Made by a program: the position numbers and the translations under genes
Shown: positions 54,580 through 63,012 of the stretch, piece by piece
How the letters are laid out: each line of letters opens with the position of its first letter
Numbering within the stretch: the first letter of the stretch is position 1
The notes under the pieces: model-generated
What the model was told of the DNA's origin: nothing
Seen by the model: only the letters and a program-made list of their open reading frames with translations
Databases searched by the model: none
NCBI RefSeq assembly: GCF_001927285.1
Contig: NZ_MSIG01000005.1
Location: 248,001-312,000, forward strand
Origin: Mongoliimonas terrestris
GTDB lineage: Bacteria; Pseudomonadota; Alphaproteobacteria; Rhizobiales; Pleomorphomonadaceae
Length of the DNA: 64,000 bases
Direction: 5' to 3'

Positions 54580-55896
54580 TCAGGATGGCCGCTCCGGTGC
54601 GCCGCCCGTTCCGGCATTCTCCGCCGACTGCGACATCGCCGCCGCCGAGGCGGCGAACGAACCGCCGCCGCGGGCGCCCTGCCGCCTGTCCAGCCACCCC
54701 ATGACGGGCGTCACGGTGATGCCGTGGAAAACGATGGAGAGCAGCACGATCAGAGCCGCTGCGGCCCAGAGGGTGTCGCTGGAGGCCGGGCCGTCGTGGT
54801 TCATGGCGTAGGCCAGATAATAGGCCGTGCCGAGGCCGCGGATCCCGAAGATGCTGATGATGGCCTTCTCGGCTGCCGGTTCGGATCGGCCAAGCAGGCT
54901 CAGCCAGCCGATCACCGGGCGGATGACGAGGAGCACGAGGACGGCGAAGATCCACACGGAAGCGTCGGCGGCAGCTAGCAGGCCGCCGCCCGACAAGGCG
55001 CCGCCGAAGAGCACCAGAAGCGCCATCATGAGCAGCCGTTCGAGCTGCTCGATGAAGTCGTGCAGCCGGTCGTGGTAGGTGTGGTTGCGCTCCACCGACC
55101 GGAAGACGACCGAGGCGACGAAGACCGCCAGGAAGCCGTAGCCCTGGACCATTTCGGTCACCCCATAGGTCACGGCCGTGATGCCAAGGGCGACAAAGCC
55201 GTCTTGGGTGCGCGCCAACCGGGTGTGCTTCGACAGCCGGAAGGTGAGCCAGCCGAGCGCCCGTCCGACGATCCACCCGGTGACGAATCCGGCGGCAAGT
55301 TTCCAGACCACGTAGAAGCCGAACCAGTGGAGCACCGCTCCCTCGGTCACGGCGGCAAGCACGATGGCGAGGTGGACGAACGGAAAGGCCAGCCCGTCGT
55401 TGAGACCGGCCTCCGCCGTCAACGTGTAGCGCACCTCGTCCTCCTGCCCCTTGCCCGGCCCGCCCACCTGCACGTCGCTCGCCAGCACCGGATCGGTGGG
55501 GGCCAGCGCGGCGCCGAGCAGAAGGGCGGCCGGCAGGCCGAGCCCGAGGATGCCGACGCCGAGACCCGTGATGGCCAGAATGGTGAGCGGCATCGCCAGG
55601 ATCAACAGCCGCCAAGTCAGCCGTGACGATGCCCAACTGAGCGGACGGTCGAGCTTCAGGCCGGCCCCCATCAGCGCGACGATGACGACCAGTTCGGTCA
55701 ACCGTTCGGTCAGCATCGGATGGTCGAGCGGATTGGGGGCGATGCCGGGCAGGCCGGGAATGGCGAACACCGCAGCGCCGAGACCGACGCAGAAGATGGG
55801 CAGCGACAACGGCAGGTCGCGCAGCACCATGGGCAGCCAGGCTGTGAGGAGAACGATCAGGCCGAAGGCAGTGAGAACGGCGATGTAGGGATCCAT
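54580..55896 (-). CDS. cation:proton antiporter (CPA1/NhaP type)
   Basis: A 438-aa inner-membrane protein with about 12 segments. The antiporter core has ELVVIVALMGAGLKLDRPLSW, GLPAALLLGAALAPTDPVLASDVQ (the ion-binding Asp in ALAPTDPV) and AEAGLNDGLAFPFVHLAI (Asn-Asp region). It swaps Na+ or K+ for H+ to hold pH and ion balance. The last ~35 residues are low complexity and cytoplasmic. No cluster of mrp genes is near, so it works alone. Confidence 0.88.
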   Translation of the reverse strand: MDPYIAVLTAFGLIVLLTAWLPMVLRDLPLSLPIFCVGLGAAVFAIPGLPGIAPNPLDHPMLTERLTELVVIVALMGAGLKLDRPLSWASSRLTWRLLILAMPLTILAITGLGVGILGLGLPAALLLGAALAPTDPVLASDVQVGGPGKGQEDEVRYTLTAEAGLNDGLAFPFVHLAIVLAAVTEGAVLHWFGFYVVWKLAAGFVTGWIVGRALGWLTFRLSKHTRLARTQDGFVALGITAVTYGVTEMVQGYGFLAVFVASVVFRSVERNHTYHDRLHDFIEQLERLLMMALLVLFGGALSGGGLLAAADASVWIFAVLVLLVIRPVIGWLSLLGRSEPAAEKAIISIFGIRGLGTAYYLAYAMNHDGPASSDTLWAAAALIVLLSIVFHGITVTPVMGWLDRRQGARGGGSFAASAAAMSQSAENAGTGGAPERPS

Positions 55897-56404
55897 GGGC
55901 CGCCAACGTGGCCGACCCGCGTCCGTTCCGAATGCACGTCATTCCGGCACGTCGCCCGCGACCGATCCTGGCGGCCGCTCTTCGATCCCAGGCGGCCTCG
56001 ACCGTCAGCCATGCGGCCGGGCACGAGGCGGCGGCGGCCCACTGGCCGTCCGACGGCTGCTTGCGCGCCGGGTCCTATGAGCAAATCACATGACAGAACC
56101 ATGTCAAATGCCGAAGCGCGGCCGCGTTCGTTGCAGACCGGCAACACATATACGGCGATCTATATGTGAGTCTGCCGGAACCAATCACGGCCAGTTGATC
56201 ATAACAATCGCATAGGTCAGGGTCGCGTTCGGAAGCGTTTGCAGGCGCTTCGATGTCGCATCGGCGGGGGCTGGTGACCTACAGGTCTTCGGTGGGGCGG
56301 TATCTCTCAGGAACTGTCGCGTTGCTATTGCATCTATGATTTCGCTGAAGTCATGGAGCGATGAAACTTGACAGTACTTAACAAGATATACTGGAGATAT
56401 GGAA
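55897..56404. promoter_or_regulatory. porin upstream region with two inverted repeats
   Basis: A 508-bp gene-free divergent region. TGACA-N6-TGTCA (56091-56106) and CACATATA-cggcgatc-TATATGTG (56145-56168, perfect 8-bp arms) stand about 300 and 240 bp before the porin start at 56405. They look like dimer-binding operators. The rest, rich in AT around 56340-56400, probably contains the porin promoter. No gene is supported. Confidence 0.55.
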
Positions 56405-57439
56405 ATGGGCATCAAGAGCGTACTGCTCGGCACTGTAGCGGGACTGGTGGCCGTCACCGGCGCTCAGGCCGCCGACCTGCCGGGCGAAGCCGTTCCGGCG
56501 GCAGTCGATTACGTCAAGGTGTGCGACACGTTCGGCACGGGCTTCTTCTACATCCCCGGTACCGAAACTTGCCTCGACATCTCCGGCCGCGTCCGCTTCC
56601 GCATGACCGCCTATGAGAGCGGCGTGGACAACGACTTCACCGTGCAGTTCCGGGCTGATGCCCGCGTCGACTTCGACGCCCGCACGATGACCGAATACGG
56701 CCAGCTCCGGTCGTTCTTCCGTCTGGCGACCAACAGCTCCGACGGCATCCAGGTCGAAGGCGCCTTCATCCAGCTCGGCTACCTGACCGCCGGTCTGGCC
56801 GGCGACCTCTACAACGCCGACGTCCTTTACGGCGTGAACGACTTCGTGGTGCCGCAGCACGACGAAGCGGTCCAGCTGACCGTGCTGGTGGACGGCATCG
56901 GCGGCGGCTTCTATGCCGGCGCGTCGATCCTGTCGGCGGCCGACCGCGATCTCCGCGACGAGTTCTATGACGACTACCTGCCGGAACTGCAGGCGGCCAT
57001 CGGCATCGCCAAGCAGCCCTGGGGTTCGTTCGACCTGTCGCTGCAGTACATCCCCGAGGAAGAGCGCGTCGCGGGCAGCGACGACCGCTTCTCGGTCAAG
57101 GCGACCGCCGACCTCACCCTCGTGGAGAACCTGAAGGCCCGCCTGACCGCGGCCTACTTCTCGGATGATCCGGGCACCTTCCGGCGCGGCTTCGCGGCCG
57201 ATGGCGACGAGACCTTCCTCTTGTCCGGCGCGCTGGCCTATACGGTCGGCAACGGCGTCGCGCTTTACGCCGGCCTTCGCTACGACATGCAGGACGAGAG
57301 CGACGACGACATCTACGCCAACATCGGCGTCGACTACACCGTCACGTCGGGCCTCGTCCTGACCGGCGAAATCGCCTACTCGGATGTCGACGACGACGAC
57401 GACCTCCAGGGCGTGCTGCAGCTGTCGCGTACCTGGTAA
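56405..57439 (+). CDS. outer-membrane porin of the Omp2b/RopB type (Porin_2)
   Basis: A 344-aa trimeric beta-barrel porin with a signal peptide (residues ~1-22, ending TGAQAAD). Family signatures: the ADLP motif after cleavage, VKVCDTFGTGFFYIPGTETCLDISGRVRF (two cysteines form the N-terminal loop) and many amphipathic strands ending in a C-terminal aromatic (LQLSRTW). It admits small solutes. The ATG at 56405 is preferred because GGAG is eight bases ahead; the ATG at 56399 is too close. An intrinsic terminator follows. Acidic patches DDDDD near the end may bind cations. Confidence 0.92.
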   Translation: MGIKSVLLGTVAGLVAVTGAQAADLPGEAVPAAVDYVKVCDTFGTGFFYIPGTETCLDISGRVRFRMTAYESGVDNDFTVQFRADARVDFDARTMTEYGQLRSFFRLATNSSDGIQVEGAFIQLGYLTAGLAGDLYNADVLYGVNDFVVPQHDEAVQLTVLVDGIGGGFYAGASILSAADRDLRDEFYDDYLPELQAAIGIAKQPWGSFDLSLQYIPEEERVAGSDDRFSVKATADLTLVENLKARLTAAYFSDDPGTFRRGFAADGDETFLLSGALAYTVGNGVALYAGLRYDMQDESDDDIYANIGVDYTVTSGLVLTGEIAYSDVDDDDDLQGVLQLSRTW

Positions 57440-57465
57440 AACCAAGCATCCAAAGTCTCCGACGG

Positions 57466-57496
57466 AAAAGGCCCGGTCACCCCGCCGGGCCTTTTT
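57466..57496 (+). terminator. intrinsic terminator after the porin gene
   Basis: AAAGGCCCGG...CCGGGCCTTT stem (57467-57476 and 57485-57494, 10 bp) with T residues through 57496. A standard Rho-independent terminator. Confidence 0.85.
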
Positions 57497-57534
57497 CGCG
57501 TCTGACGATAATCTGGCGAGATCCGCCGTCGCCT

Positions 57535-57663
57535 CATGCCGGGCTCGTAAAGTCCCGACCTGTCGGGATCTAACGAGCGCCGGCAAGCCCGAACGGGCGC
57601 CGGCCGGTCAGGCCGAATGGTCGTGAAGGTCGAACGAGTCCGACCTTCACCAGCCGGGTATCA
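57535..57663. repeat. dispersed palindromic element, full copy 2
   Basis: About 129 bp, aligned end to end with the copy at 5766-5894 (for example GGCAAGCCCGA, GGGCGCCGGCCGG, GAGTCCGACCTTCA). Ends: CATGCCGGGCTCGT on the left and, read inward on the right, TGATACCCGGCTGG. The right end shares its TGA with the stop codon of the small gene at 57661. It lies between convergent genes, as does copy 1. Confidence 0.85.
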
Positions 57664-57738
57664 GCCGCGCCGGCCACTGCCGCGGACCCGCTTGTAGAGC
57701 CAGCCGAGAACCAGGGTTTTGATGATGCGTCCGAACAT
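57661..57738 (-). CDS. 25-residue basic/hydrophobic microprotein
   Basis: It reads MFGRIIKTLVLGWLYKRVRG and ends SGRRG. GGAGG stands five bases upstream of the ATG at 57738 on the minus strand, a strong ribosome site. It is amphipathic with one hydrophobic stretch (IIKTLVLGWLY), probably membrane-associated. Similar tiny proteins occur in Hyphomicrobiales (from memory). Its stop codon begins the dispersed repeat. Confidence 0.6.
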   Translation of the reverse strand: MFGRIIKTLVLGWLYKRVRGSGRRG

Positions 57739-57897
57739 GGGTTGTCCTCCGGTGATCCGGGATGGTTTGGCGGCGTGATGCCGACCGTCCCGGATGTGAT
57801 GGAGGGTCAACCTTCGGCAGACGGGGTTCGTTCCGCAGAACGCCGCGTCCACATGCCGGCTCGCGGCCAAAGCGTCGGCGGGCTGCGTGCGGCGGCG

Positions 57898-58422
57898 TCA
57901 GGCTGCTGCGCGTCTGGACGGCTCGGAGACGGTTCGGCGCGTGTCCGACCCGTGCCGGCCGGCCGATGTGGCAACCGGGTCGCCGAGCGGCAGCGGCTGG
58001 TCGAAGACATATTGCTTGTCCAGCCGGTACTTGACCACGTTGCCGATCGCCAGACCGATGACGGCGCCGAGATACTTGGCGGCGGCCGACCCCGAGGCGA
58101 ACAGGAAGGCCAGTTCCACCGCCCAGAAAAGCAGGGTGGTGAACACGCTCACCAGCCCGTAGACCGCGACCTTGCGGACCTCTTCGGTCTGTCCGGCGTA
58201 GCCGTCCATGAAGATCCAGTTGCGGTCAAGCAGGTACTTGACGGCGAAGCCCACCGCGGTGCCGAAAAGCACCGAGAGCATCACCGGCGAGGCGCCGACG
58301 AGCCGGATCCAGACCTCCTGCATGACAAGATTGCACGCCCCGGCCGTGACCGCGAACGCCACGTAGCGCACGAAGACCGTGCGCGGGGACAATGGCGGGC
58401 GGGCCTCTACCGGTTCCGACAT
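57898..58422 (-). CDS. GtrA family membrane protein
   Basis: A 174-aa inner-membrane protein with four segments (about 18-38, 46-63, 83-104, 112-130). It shows the GtrA pattern: FVRYVAFAVTAGACNLVMQEVWIRL, FGTAVGFAVKYLLDRNWIF and VKYRLDKQYVF. GtrA-like proteins take part in the export or flipping of lipid-linked sugars. There is no glycosyltransferase partner adjacent. Confidence 0.87.
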   Translation of the reverse strand: MSEPVEARPPLSPRTVFVRYVAFAVTAGACNLVMQEVWIRLVGASPVMLSVLFGTAVGFAVKYLLDRNWIFMDGYAGQTEEVRKVAVYGLVSVFTTLLFWAVELAFLFASGSAAAKYLGAVIGLAIGNVVKYRLDKQYVFDQPLPLGDPVATSAGRHGSDTRRTVSEPSRRAAA

Positions 58423-58649
58423 CAGGACGCCTTCTGCGCAAACTCGTTCAGAAGACGCTATGCGATGGTGTTTAACAAGGGTTCAATGGCGTTTTTCGAG
58501 GGGTCGAGCGCCACTCTAGGTGGTCATGCGGACCTCGTCTTGGTGCTCGGCACCAGATCGGTGTACAACGCCGAGCATCCTGTCGTCAGCTTCCCTGTTT
58601 TCCGCGACAAACGTCATTCGCTGTTCGCCGATGAGCGGCCACCGGCGCG

Positions 58650-58886
58650 TCAGGCCGCATGCTCCGGATAGCGGAGGGTCATCAACCGGCGGTGGCCGAT
58701 TCGGCCATGGCGCCGACGATGCAGGGTGCGGCGGCCGGCGTGGGCGATCCGCTCCTGGCGGGCGATCAAGCGCTCCACGGTCTGGTCTTCGGACCGATGG
58801 GCCTGTCCGGCGCGCCCCTTGAGAAGGCCGCCCACCACGACGAGCACCATGAATACGACGGGGATGATCAGAAACAAGCTCGTCAT
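58650..58886 (-). CDS. small single-pass membrane protein
   Basis: A 78-aa frame. N-terminal segment MTSLFLIIPVVFMVLVVVGG is a membrane anchor, then a very basic Arg/His-rich cytoplasmic tail (RRTLHRRRHGRIGHRR). GAGGAC lies close before the ATG at 58886 on the minus strand, so translation is plausible; the tail's low complexity leaves some doubt. Another frame on the same strand (58516-58947) has no features and is a shadow. Confidence 0.5.
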   Translation of the reverse strand: MTSLFLIIPVVFMVLVVVGGLLKGRAGQAHRSEDQTVERLIARQERIAHAGRRTLHRRRHGRIGHRRLMTLRYPEHAA

Positions 58887-59197
58887 CGTTGTCCTCGCGG
58901 TACGCGCTCCGAACCGAGCCCAACGCTCCCCGTGTGCGTCGCAGCAAAAGCGGTGGTCTTTTGACGAGACCTGCAGTTTATGGCTGCCACCAACTCACCG
59001 TATGCCGCTCGATCCGGCTGTTTCACTTGCCGACCCGGGGCGAGGCATGCCTCACCCTAGGCCGAACACTACTATAAAAGCGTGAAACGTCGGCTGCGTT
59101 CCGACCTTCGTCTCATTCCTCACTCAAACGTTAACATGAACACATGCCGTAAACTGAAAATCCCACCTGGCGGCCGCAGGACGTCCGCCCCGGTTTG
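58887..59197. other. gene-free stretch before the GMC gene's 3' end
   Basis: A 311-bp region. I see nothing assignable beyond an AT-rich part around 59060-59160; some of it is probably the promoter of the small gene at 58886. Confidence 0.4.
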
Positions 59198-60772
59198 TCA
59201 GGCACGGGTGGTCGCGAGCCGGTCCGCGAGGCGCAACGCCAGCATGCAAATGGTCATCGTCGGCGGCCCGACAAGCCCGGTCGGGAACACCGAGCTTCCG
59301 GTCACGAAGAGATTGGGAATTCCATGGACCGCGCCATCGGTGTCGACGACGCCGCGCGTAGGGTCCGGATCCATCCGGGTGGAGCCCATGTGGTGGGAGG
59401 TCGAGAGGATCACGTGGTCCTCCGGAAGGTCCAGCGTCGCGCGACCGAGGCCGCGCCGCTCGACCTCGTCCTTCAGGAGCACGAAGGCGTGGTTGAGGCT
59501 TCGCCGTTCCAGCACGCCCACCGACCAGCGGACTTTCGCGCGCGGCATGCCGAAGTCGTCATGCTCGTCGTCGAGGGTCACCCGGTTTTCAGGGTCGGGC
59601 TCCGGCTCCACGACGCTCTCCATGACGAAATGCCGGATAAGCCTGCGCAGGCTTGCCTTCCGGAAGCCGTAAGCGAGGGCGTTCGGAAAGACGGAGCCGG
59701 CGGTACGGAACGGATCGGCGGCAATGGCCGCCCGCGCTTTCGCGTTTGCCGGCCCGAGCCGGAAGGCATCGCGGATCCGGACTGCCCGAACGGTGTCCTC
59801 GCCGCGAAACACGGCGCGCAGGCCGATCTGGCTCGGCAGCAGCTTCTGGCGCGCCGCGTACGCCTCCGCAAGCGTGACCGACAGGCCGAACTCGGCGTGC
59901 GCCCGGAAGTAGGACCCGTCGTAGAGGCGGCTGAACCGATCGGGATCCTCCAGCACGAGCGTTCCGGAGCGGACCCGCGCGTGGTCCATGAAGTAGCGCC
60001 CCACCAGGTCGTGCGCATTGCCGAGCCCAGCGGGTCCGTGACCCTTGGAGGCGAGCAGCAGCCGCGGGTTCTCGATGCCACCCGCCGCGAGCACGAACTG
60101 GCGAGCCTGGATGCGGAACACCGACCCGGACGGCGTGCGGACGACTGCGTGATCGATGCGCCGCGGGTCGGCGAGCGGGCCTGAAGCCGGCACCAGTTCG
60201 GTGGCGGTCGCATGCAGAAGAAGGCGCAGGGTCTCCGCGCGACGAAGCGCATCGCGATAGATGAGGCCGAACCGGGTAGGCGGGCTGATCAGGCTGAGCG
60301 TGGGGCGGAAGATTTCCGGTGCGAGCGGCAAGGGCGCCGTTCCCGGCGGCGCGTTCTCCAGACAACTCTCCAGCGTCATGTCCGGCGCCACCTCCAGGAG
60401 GTTGGCTGCCCCACGGGCATAACGGACGATCTCCTCGTAGGCGATCGGCCAGCCGCTGTTCGGAACCCAGTCCCGCACGGCCATGTCGGCCCGGCTGATC
60501 GGCTGGCACCAACCGGTCCAGCAGTTGGAACTGCCGCCGAGGTAGCGCGAGCGCGAGAACCCGTAGTCGTCGATGACCCCTTCCACCTTGCAGCGATAGA
60601 GGGAATCGGAAAAGGCGCTGCGGCGGGCGCCGCCGCCTTCCAGCAGCACGACGGTTCGCCCGGCGGCGGCAAGCTGGAGAGCGAGGGCAATTCCGGCGAT
60701 CCCGGCCCCGACAACACAGATGTCGGTGGCAATCAGTTCGCCGGATCCGACCGACCGTGCGTCCTCAATCAT
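59198..60772 (-). CDS. GMC-type FAD-dependent oxidoreductase
   Basis: A 524-aa flavoprotein. The FAD-binding Rossmann motif is ICVVGAGIAGIALALQLAAAG (around residue 18), followed by YLGGSSNCWTGWC and, late, the GMC C-terminal HHMGSTRMDPDPTRGVVD and NLFVTGSSVFPTGLVGPPTMTICMLALRLAD. The family includes glucose-methanol-choline oxidoreductases; the substrate is unknown, and the twin-cysteine SSNCWTGWC region deviates from sugar oxidases. The start at 60772 (MIEDARSVG) is preferred; a longer frame to 60919 is not needed. Confidence 0.87.
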   Translation of the reverse strand: MIEDARSVGSGELIATDICVVGAGIAGIALALQLAAAGRTVVLLEGGGARRSAFSDSLYRCKVEGVIDDYGFSRSRYLGGSSNCWTGWCQPISRADMAVRDWVPNSGWPIAYEEIVRYARGAANLLEVAPDMTLESCLENAPPGTAPLPLAPEIFRPTLSLISPPTRFGLIYRDALRRAETLRLLLHATATELVPASGPLADPRRIDHAVVRTPSGSVFRIQARQFVLAAGGIENPRLLLASKGHGPAGLGNAHDLVGRYFMDHARVRSGTLVLEDPDRFSRLYDGSYFRAHAEFGLSVTLAEAYAARQKLLPSQIGLRAVFRGEDTVRAVRIRDAFRLGPANAKARAAIAADPFRTAGSVFPNALAYGFRKASLRRLIRHFVMESVVEPEPDPENRVTLDDEHDDFGMPRAKVRWSVGVLERRSLNHAFVLLKDEVERRGLGRATLDLPEDHVILSTSHHMGSTRMDPDPTRGVVDTDGAVHGIPNLFVTGSSVFPTGLVGPPTMTICMLALRLADRLATTRA

Positions 60773-61309
60773 CGCTGCCGTGTTCCATCCGGTACAGGGG
60801 CTGGCGGGACGACCCGCGCCCACAACCGGCTGTCGCCGTCCCATCGGTGAGGCACGGCCAGTGATAATCAATCTACAGCATGGATTGTGCGTCTCGCCAC
60901 GTGTGCGGCGTGAAATCACAGTGCAAAATCGATTTGAATGCCGGCCGGCGAATCGTCACATTGAGAGAAACCGAGACGGCAGCCAAAGAGCAACTACCGA
61001 CCCCGGCGGGCGCGGCGGCCGCCAGGGAGGACGGCGACCGCCGCGCCCGGCGAACGGTAGGGGCCGTTCGCTGAGGGACGGAGCCGCGGCCGCGGTGGGA
61101 GCAATCGCGGAGGGCTCGACGCCTGCTTCCAACCGGTGGGCCGCGATACTGTTCCCGACGTGCAGCACCAGGGCCGCGTTCCCGCCGTTCGGTGCCGGGC
61201 CCGGCCGCGCCGGTTGCGAAGCGTCAGGATTTTTCGGCTATGGTCGCTCGGGAGACCTTGCTGCGGCGGTGTCTCTCGGGTCCATGCTTGCCGAGGGTCG
61301 CCGGCCTCC
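60773..61309. other. gene-free divergent region between GMC and CorA-type genes
   Basis: A 537-bp region without a supported gene. It must contain both promoters; I found no clear operator. A 64-codon frame at 60880 has no ribosome site or family feature. Confidence 0.5.
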
Positions 61310-62308
61310 GTGTCCTCCACATCACCCCTGAAGGAAATTCCTGGCCTCGTCTGGGGTTACCGGTTCGATCCGGAGCGCGGACAAGGCCGCGCGCTTCCGG
61401 CCGACGCCGAACGGGCCGAGGCCCTTCGCGACGGCGGGCCGCTCTGGCTTCACCTTGCGCTCAGCGACGCGCGCATCCCGGGCTTTCTGGAGGGCCTGCC
61501 GGATCTGCCCGATGCCGCCCGCCAGACCCTGATCGAGCGCGACAACCATGTCTCGATCACCGTGACCGCCGGTGTGGTCCACGGCGTCCTGCCGGATCTG
61601 GAGCGCGATTTCGACGTGGAGACGCGGGACGTCGGCTGGTTCCGCTTCGCCTTCACGGACCGGCTGATCATCACGGCCCGGCTGCATCCCTTGCGGTGCA
61701 CGGAAGCCGTTCGCAGCCTTGTGGAGCAGGGCCGGCCGCACACCCGGCCGGTCATGGTGTTCGAATCCATCGTGACCGAGTTCCAGCGGACCGTCAGCCG
61801 CCTCGTGGTCGAAATGACCGACGAACTCGATGTCATCGAGGACCATGTCTATGACGATGCCCCGCGCGACGAGCGGCGCCGGCTCGGCCCAGTGCGGCGG
61901 ACGATCGTGCGTCTGCATCGGCAGGTGCGCGGCACCATCCAGCTTCTGCGCCGCCTGGAGGCGGAGGACCGCCGCGATGTGCCCGCCGGCATGGAGGACG
62001 TGGCCGACCGTCTGGTCGACCGTCTCGCGGGCGTCTATTCGGACCTGCAGGCGCTGCAGGACAGGGCGCGCCTCTTGCACGAGGAGATCGACAGCAAGAT
62101 CTCCTCGGAGACGAACCGCCACCTCTACGTCCTCAGCGTAATGACGGCGCTCCTGCTGCCGCCCACCCTCGTAGTGGGCTTCTTCGGCATGAACACGTCC
62201 GACATGGCCTTCACCGCCACGGTCGGCGGCACCTGGTATGCCTTCTCGCTCTGTGCCGCGAGCATTCTCGGCGCCTGGTGGCTGCTCCGCCGCAACGGGA
62301 TCTTCTGA
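61310..62308 (+). CDS. CorA/ZntB-family metal ion transporter
   Basis: A 332-aa protein with a long cytoplasmic N-terminal domain (residues ~1-265) and two C-terminal membrane segments. The first ends with the family signature GMN (FFGMNTSDMAF), which lines the pore, and the second ends with a basic WWLLRRNGIF tail. It moves Mg2+, Zn2+ or similar ions; sequence cannot tell which, but ZntB-type members fit this length and architecture. The start is uncertain: GTG 61310 is used; the frame runs on to 61136 and the ribosome site is weak. Confidence 0.82.
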   Translation: MSSTSPLKEIPGLVWGYRFDPERGQGRALPADAERAEALRDGGPLWLHLALSDARIPGFLEGLPDLPDAARQTLIERDNHVSITVTAGVVHGVLPDLERDFDVETRDVGWFRFAFTDRLIITARLHPLRCTEAVRSLVEQGRPHTRPVMVFESIVTEFQRTVSRLVVEMTDELDVIEDHVYDDAPRDERRRLGPVRRTIVRLHRQVRGTIQLLRRLEAEDRRDVPAGMEDVADRLVDRLAGVYSDLQALQDRARLLHEEIDSKISSETNRHLYVLSVMTALLLPPTLVVGFFGMNTSDMAFTATVGGTWYAFSLCAASILGAWWLLRRNGIF

Positions 62309-62329
62309 GGGCCCGTGGCGTCGCGGCCG

Positions 62330-62773
62330 TCAGGGTTGCCGGACGCTGCCGGGGACGACGCAAGTGTAGTCGTGCTCGAACTGGGTGGTGAGAACCTCCC
62401 GGGACGCACCGACGAGGCTGCAGGTGCGGCCCCGGCTGGCGAGGTAGGCCTCGGCGACGATCCTGTGGTGAACCACGTTCGGCGTGTCGTCCACCAGTCC
62501 GAGCGTCGCCTGCGAGACGACGCCCGTGGTCACGGTGGCGCGGATGGACGGGGTGGTCATGATCTTGCCGATGTCCGGACGGTCGAACACGCGGTAGCGT
62601 GCGCCGTCCGGGAGGGCGAAGCTGTCGGCCGGAATGCTGCCATACGTCGTCACGACGTAGTCGACGCTTGCGCACGCCGAGAGGCCGCCCGCCAACATGA
62701 GCGCCAGAGCGGCTTTCATCGCCCGGTATTTCGCGTCCGACGTCACCTTCGCCAAAGACAATCTCCGCCCCAT
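62330..62773 (-). CDS. lipoprotein of unknown function
   Basis: A 147-aa lipoprotein. The lipobox is LSAC at about residues 31-34 (AGGLSACASVD). The mature part includes YGSIPADSFALPDGARYRVFDRPDIGKIMTTPS and a C-terminal TCVVPGSVRQP. The frame starts at 62773, where GAGGAG lies five bases upstream, so the N-region is long (about 18 residues before the MKAALALML signal start). An ATG at 62719 gives a normal lipoprotein signal but has no ribosome site; both are plausible. Confidence 0.75.
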   Translation of the reverse strand: MGRRLSLAKVTSDAKYRAMKAALALMLAGGLSACASVDYVVTTYGSIPADSFALPDGARYRVFDRPDIGKIMTTPSIRATVTTGVVSQATLGLVDDTPNVVHHRIVAEAYLASRGRTCSLVGASREVLTTQFEHDYTCVVPGSVRQP

Positions 62774-62886
62774 CGTCGCTCCTCGTCCGCTCGCCCGTAT
62801 CCGGTCGCCTGGCAGGGAAGCGCCGGAGCGGCCGGTTGGATCCCCAGATTGCCGGATCCGATGCGGCTTTGGCGGGGCGGACGCAG

Positions 62887-62921
62887 AAAAAAGGGCTCTC
62901 CCGCTTGCGCGAAAGAGCCCT
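62887..62921 (-). terminator. intrinsic terminator for the hydroxyacid dehydrogenase gene
   Basis: On the minus strand: AGGGCTCT...AGAGCCCT (8-bp stem) followed by six T residues (A-run at 62887-62892 on the plus strand). It lies about 90 bp after the gene's stop codon. Confidence 0.8.
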
Positions 62922-63012
62922 CAAGTCAGGCCCGCGTCCCCCATGACACGGACCGAGAACCGGCCGGGTCGCCCCCGTCCCCCGACTGAGGCGACCCGGC
63001 TAGTCGATGACC

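Noticed and set aside
58516..58947. 143-codon frame on the minus strand beside the GtrA gene
   Set aside because: Its composition is low complexity and it overlaps a frame with a credible ribosome site and a membrane segment.
60880..61074. 64-codon frame in the GMC-CorA divergent region
   Set aside because: No ribosome site, no conserved-looking segment; probably chance.
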